Below are positions 40,548 to 40,980 of a stretch of 40,980 bases of DNA, piece by piece. Made by a program: the position numbers and the translations under genes. The notes under the pieces were generated by a model that saw only the letters and a list, made by a program, of their open reading frames with translations, did not search any database and was not told the origin of the DNA. Source of the stretch: Paraburkholderia tuberum STM678 (lineage in GTDB: Bacteria > Pseudomonadota > Gammaproteobacteria > Burkholderiales > Burkholderiaceae); the NCBI RefSeq assembly GCF_902833905.1, contig NZ_CADFGP010000056.1:1-40980 (forward strand). The letters run 5' to 3'. How positions within the stretch are numbered: the first letter of the stretch is position 1; the number at the start of each line of letters is the position of its first letter.

Positions 40548-40859
40548 CGGATGCCTCGAACGTGAGTGTGCGAATGGATTGCGACGCTCAACGGTAACGA
40601 GGCGGCGAGGGCATGTATTGAAGGAAATTGCCCAATCGATAAGAAGGTAAAACCGCTGCGGCTTCAACGGTTCACAAAAACATTAGGCGATGACGCGATG
40701 ATTCGATAACAAACACGCGTCTGAATTTAGAAAAGAAATACGCGCAAACGTTACCGAGGAACAACGATTTTTGAATTATCAGGTAAATTCTATTTATCGA
40801 AACTTATGATATGCCCCTATGTAGCGGGCGATTATTCGGCCCGATAAACAGTCCGAAGC
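40548..40859. other. AT-rich gene-free region upstream of lysE with an IS-end-like inverted repeat
   Basis: Holds the lysE promoter region at its left. From 40680 it is markedly AT-rich, with no gene recognisable. ACTTATGATATGCCCCTATG at 40802-40821 is an inverted, imperfect copy of the IS end at 40860-40878: both share the CATAG outer part and the ATAAGT inner part, with 38 bp between them. Confidence 0.5.
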
Positions 40860-40980
40860 CATAGCGTTATACATAAGTCCTTAGCCGAGCCCGTCGCGGA
40901 GCGCGCGTAGCGTGTCAGCGGCAGCGAGTACCTGATCGAGCCCTCGCCAGATGGTCTTGGCACCCGGTTCACCGTCGCTC
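40860..40980 (-). mobile_element. IS4/Tn5-like insertion sequence, right-edge fragment
   Basis: CATAGCGTTATACATAAGT at 40860-40878 matches 13 of 19 positions of the IS50 outside end, including TTATACA and AAGT at the inner part. It is followed within two bases by the stop codon of a transposase reading leftwards. The rest of the element lies beyond the window. Confidence 0.6.
40881..40980 (-). CDS. IS4 family transposase, C-terminal end (partial)
   Basis: The last 32 codons of a leftward gene that continues past the window edge. It reads SDGEPGAKTIWRGLDQVLAA and then ADTLRALRDGLG before TAA at 40881. The DGEPGxKTxW.G motif is characteristic of the C-terminus of IS4/Tn5-group transposases. 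It is followed immediately by the IS end described above, as expected for these elements. The family call rests on a short motif and its placement; the catalytic DDE region is outside the window. Confidence 0.6.
   Translation of the reverse strand, partial: SDGEPGAKTIWRGLDQVLAAADTLRALRDGLG

Noticed and set aside
1..40980. CRISPR arrays, tRNA or rRNA genes, toxin-antitoxin or anti-phage operons
   Set aside because: No regularly spaced repeats, no cloverleaf or rRNA signature, and no recognisable defence genes were seen on either strand.

Overview
The window is about 41 kb of a GC-rich chromosome whose gene content fits a Burkholderia/Paraburkholderia-type betaproteobacterium. The main reasons are the rpmH-rnpA-yidD-yidC / dnaA-dnaN-gyrB block, an L-arabinose-type araFGH transporter beside a LysR regulator and an aldehyde dehydrogenase, an orphan WspR-like protein, and high-GC3 codon use. 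The genus is an inference; no 16S gene or other decisive marker is present.

Layout: (a) 1-110, the 3' end of a group II intron (domains V and VI) running in from the left edge. (b) 0.2-8 kb, a VOC protein, YaeQ, a LysR regulator, an ALDH-like protein and araFGH, closed by a strong terminator. (c) 8-14 kb, small exported or membrane proteins, a HIT protein, a GlxA-type regulator divergent from an SDR, and a WspR-type diguanylate cyclase. (d) 14.2-15.4 kb, a P4-type tyrosine integrase lacking its C-terminal catalytic segment, directly downstream of mnmE. (e) 15.6-26.8 kb, the chromosome-maintenance core: mnmE, a small XRE regulator, yidC, yidD, rnpA and rpmH leftwards; dnaA, dnaN and gyrB rightwards. 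(f) 26.8-29.9 kb, a compositionally different stretch with an exported hydrolase, a noncoding region with two perfect DnaA boxes, and an AraC/GyrI-like regulator. (g) 29.9-32.1 kb, eutBC. (h) 32.1-35 kb, cadA and cadR, divergent around a textbook MerR-type promoter. (i) 35-39.1 kb, a zinc-ribbon protein, dbpA, a YbdL-like aminotransferase and an amino-acid binding protein. (j) 39.2-41 kb, a broken AraC regulator, a LysE exporter, and the C-terminal end of an IS4/Tn5-like transposase leaving the right edge.

How the genes work together: araFGH forms a complete sugar ABC importer. The adjacent ALDH-like protein, expected to perform the last step of the oxidative pentose pathway, has serine where both the catalytic cysteine and the oxyanion-hole asparagine should be. 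CadA and CadR form a metal efflux circuit. EutB and EutC make the two-subunit ethanolamine ammonia-lyase. The rpmH/dnaA divergence is the conserved initiation and membrane-insertion block.

I did not find a clearly new multigene system. The most notable items are the active-site-deficient ALDH, the group II intron end, the catalytically incomplete integrase beside the mnmE 3' end, the DnaA-box region after gyrB, a WspR homologue with a degenerate I-site, a near-perfect 28-bp palindrome at 35.05 kb, and repeated TCTCAA-type motifs in front of the XRE gene.
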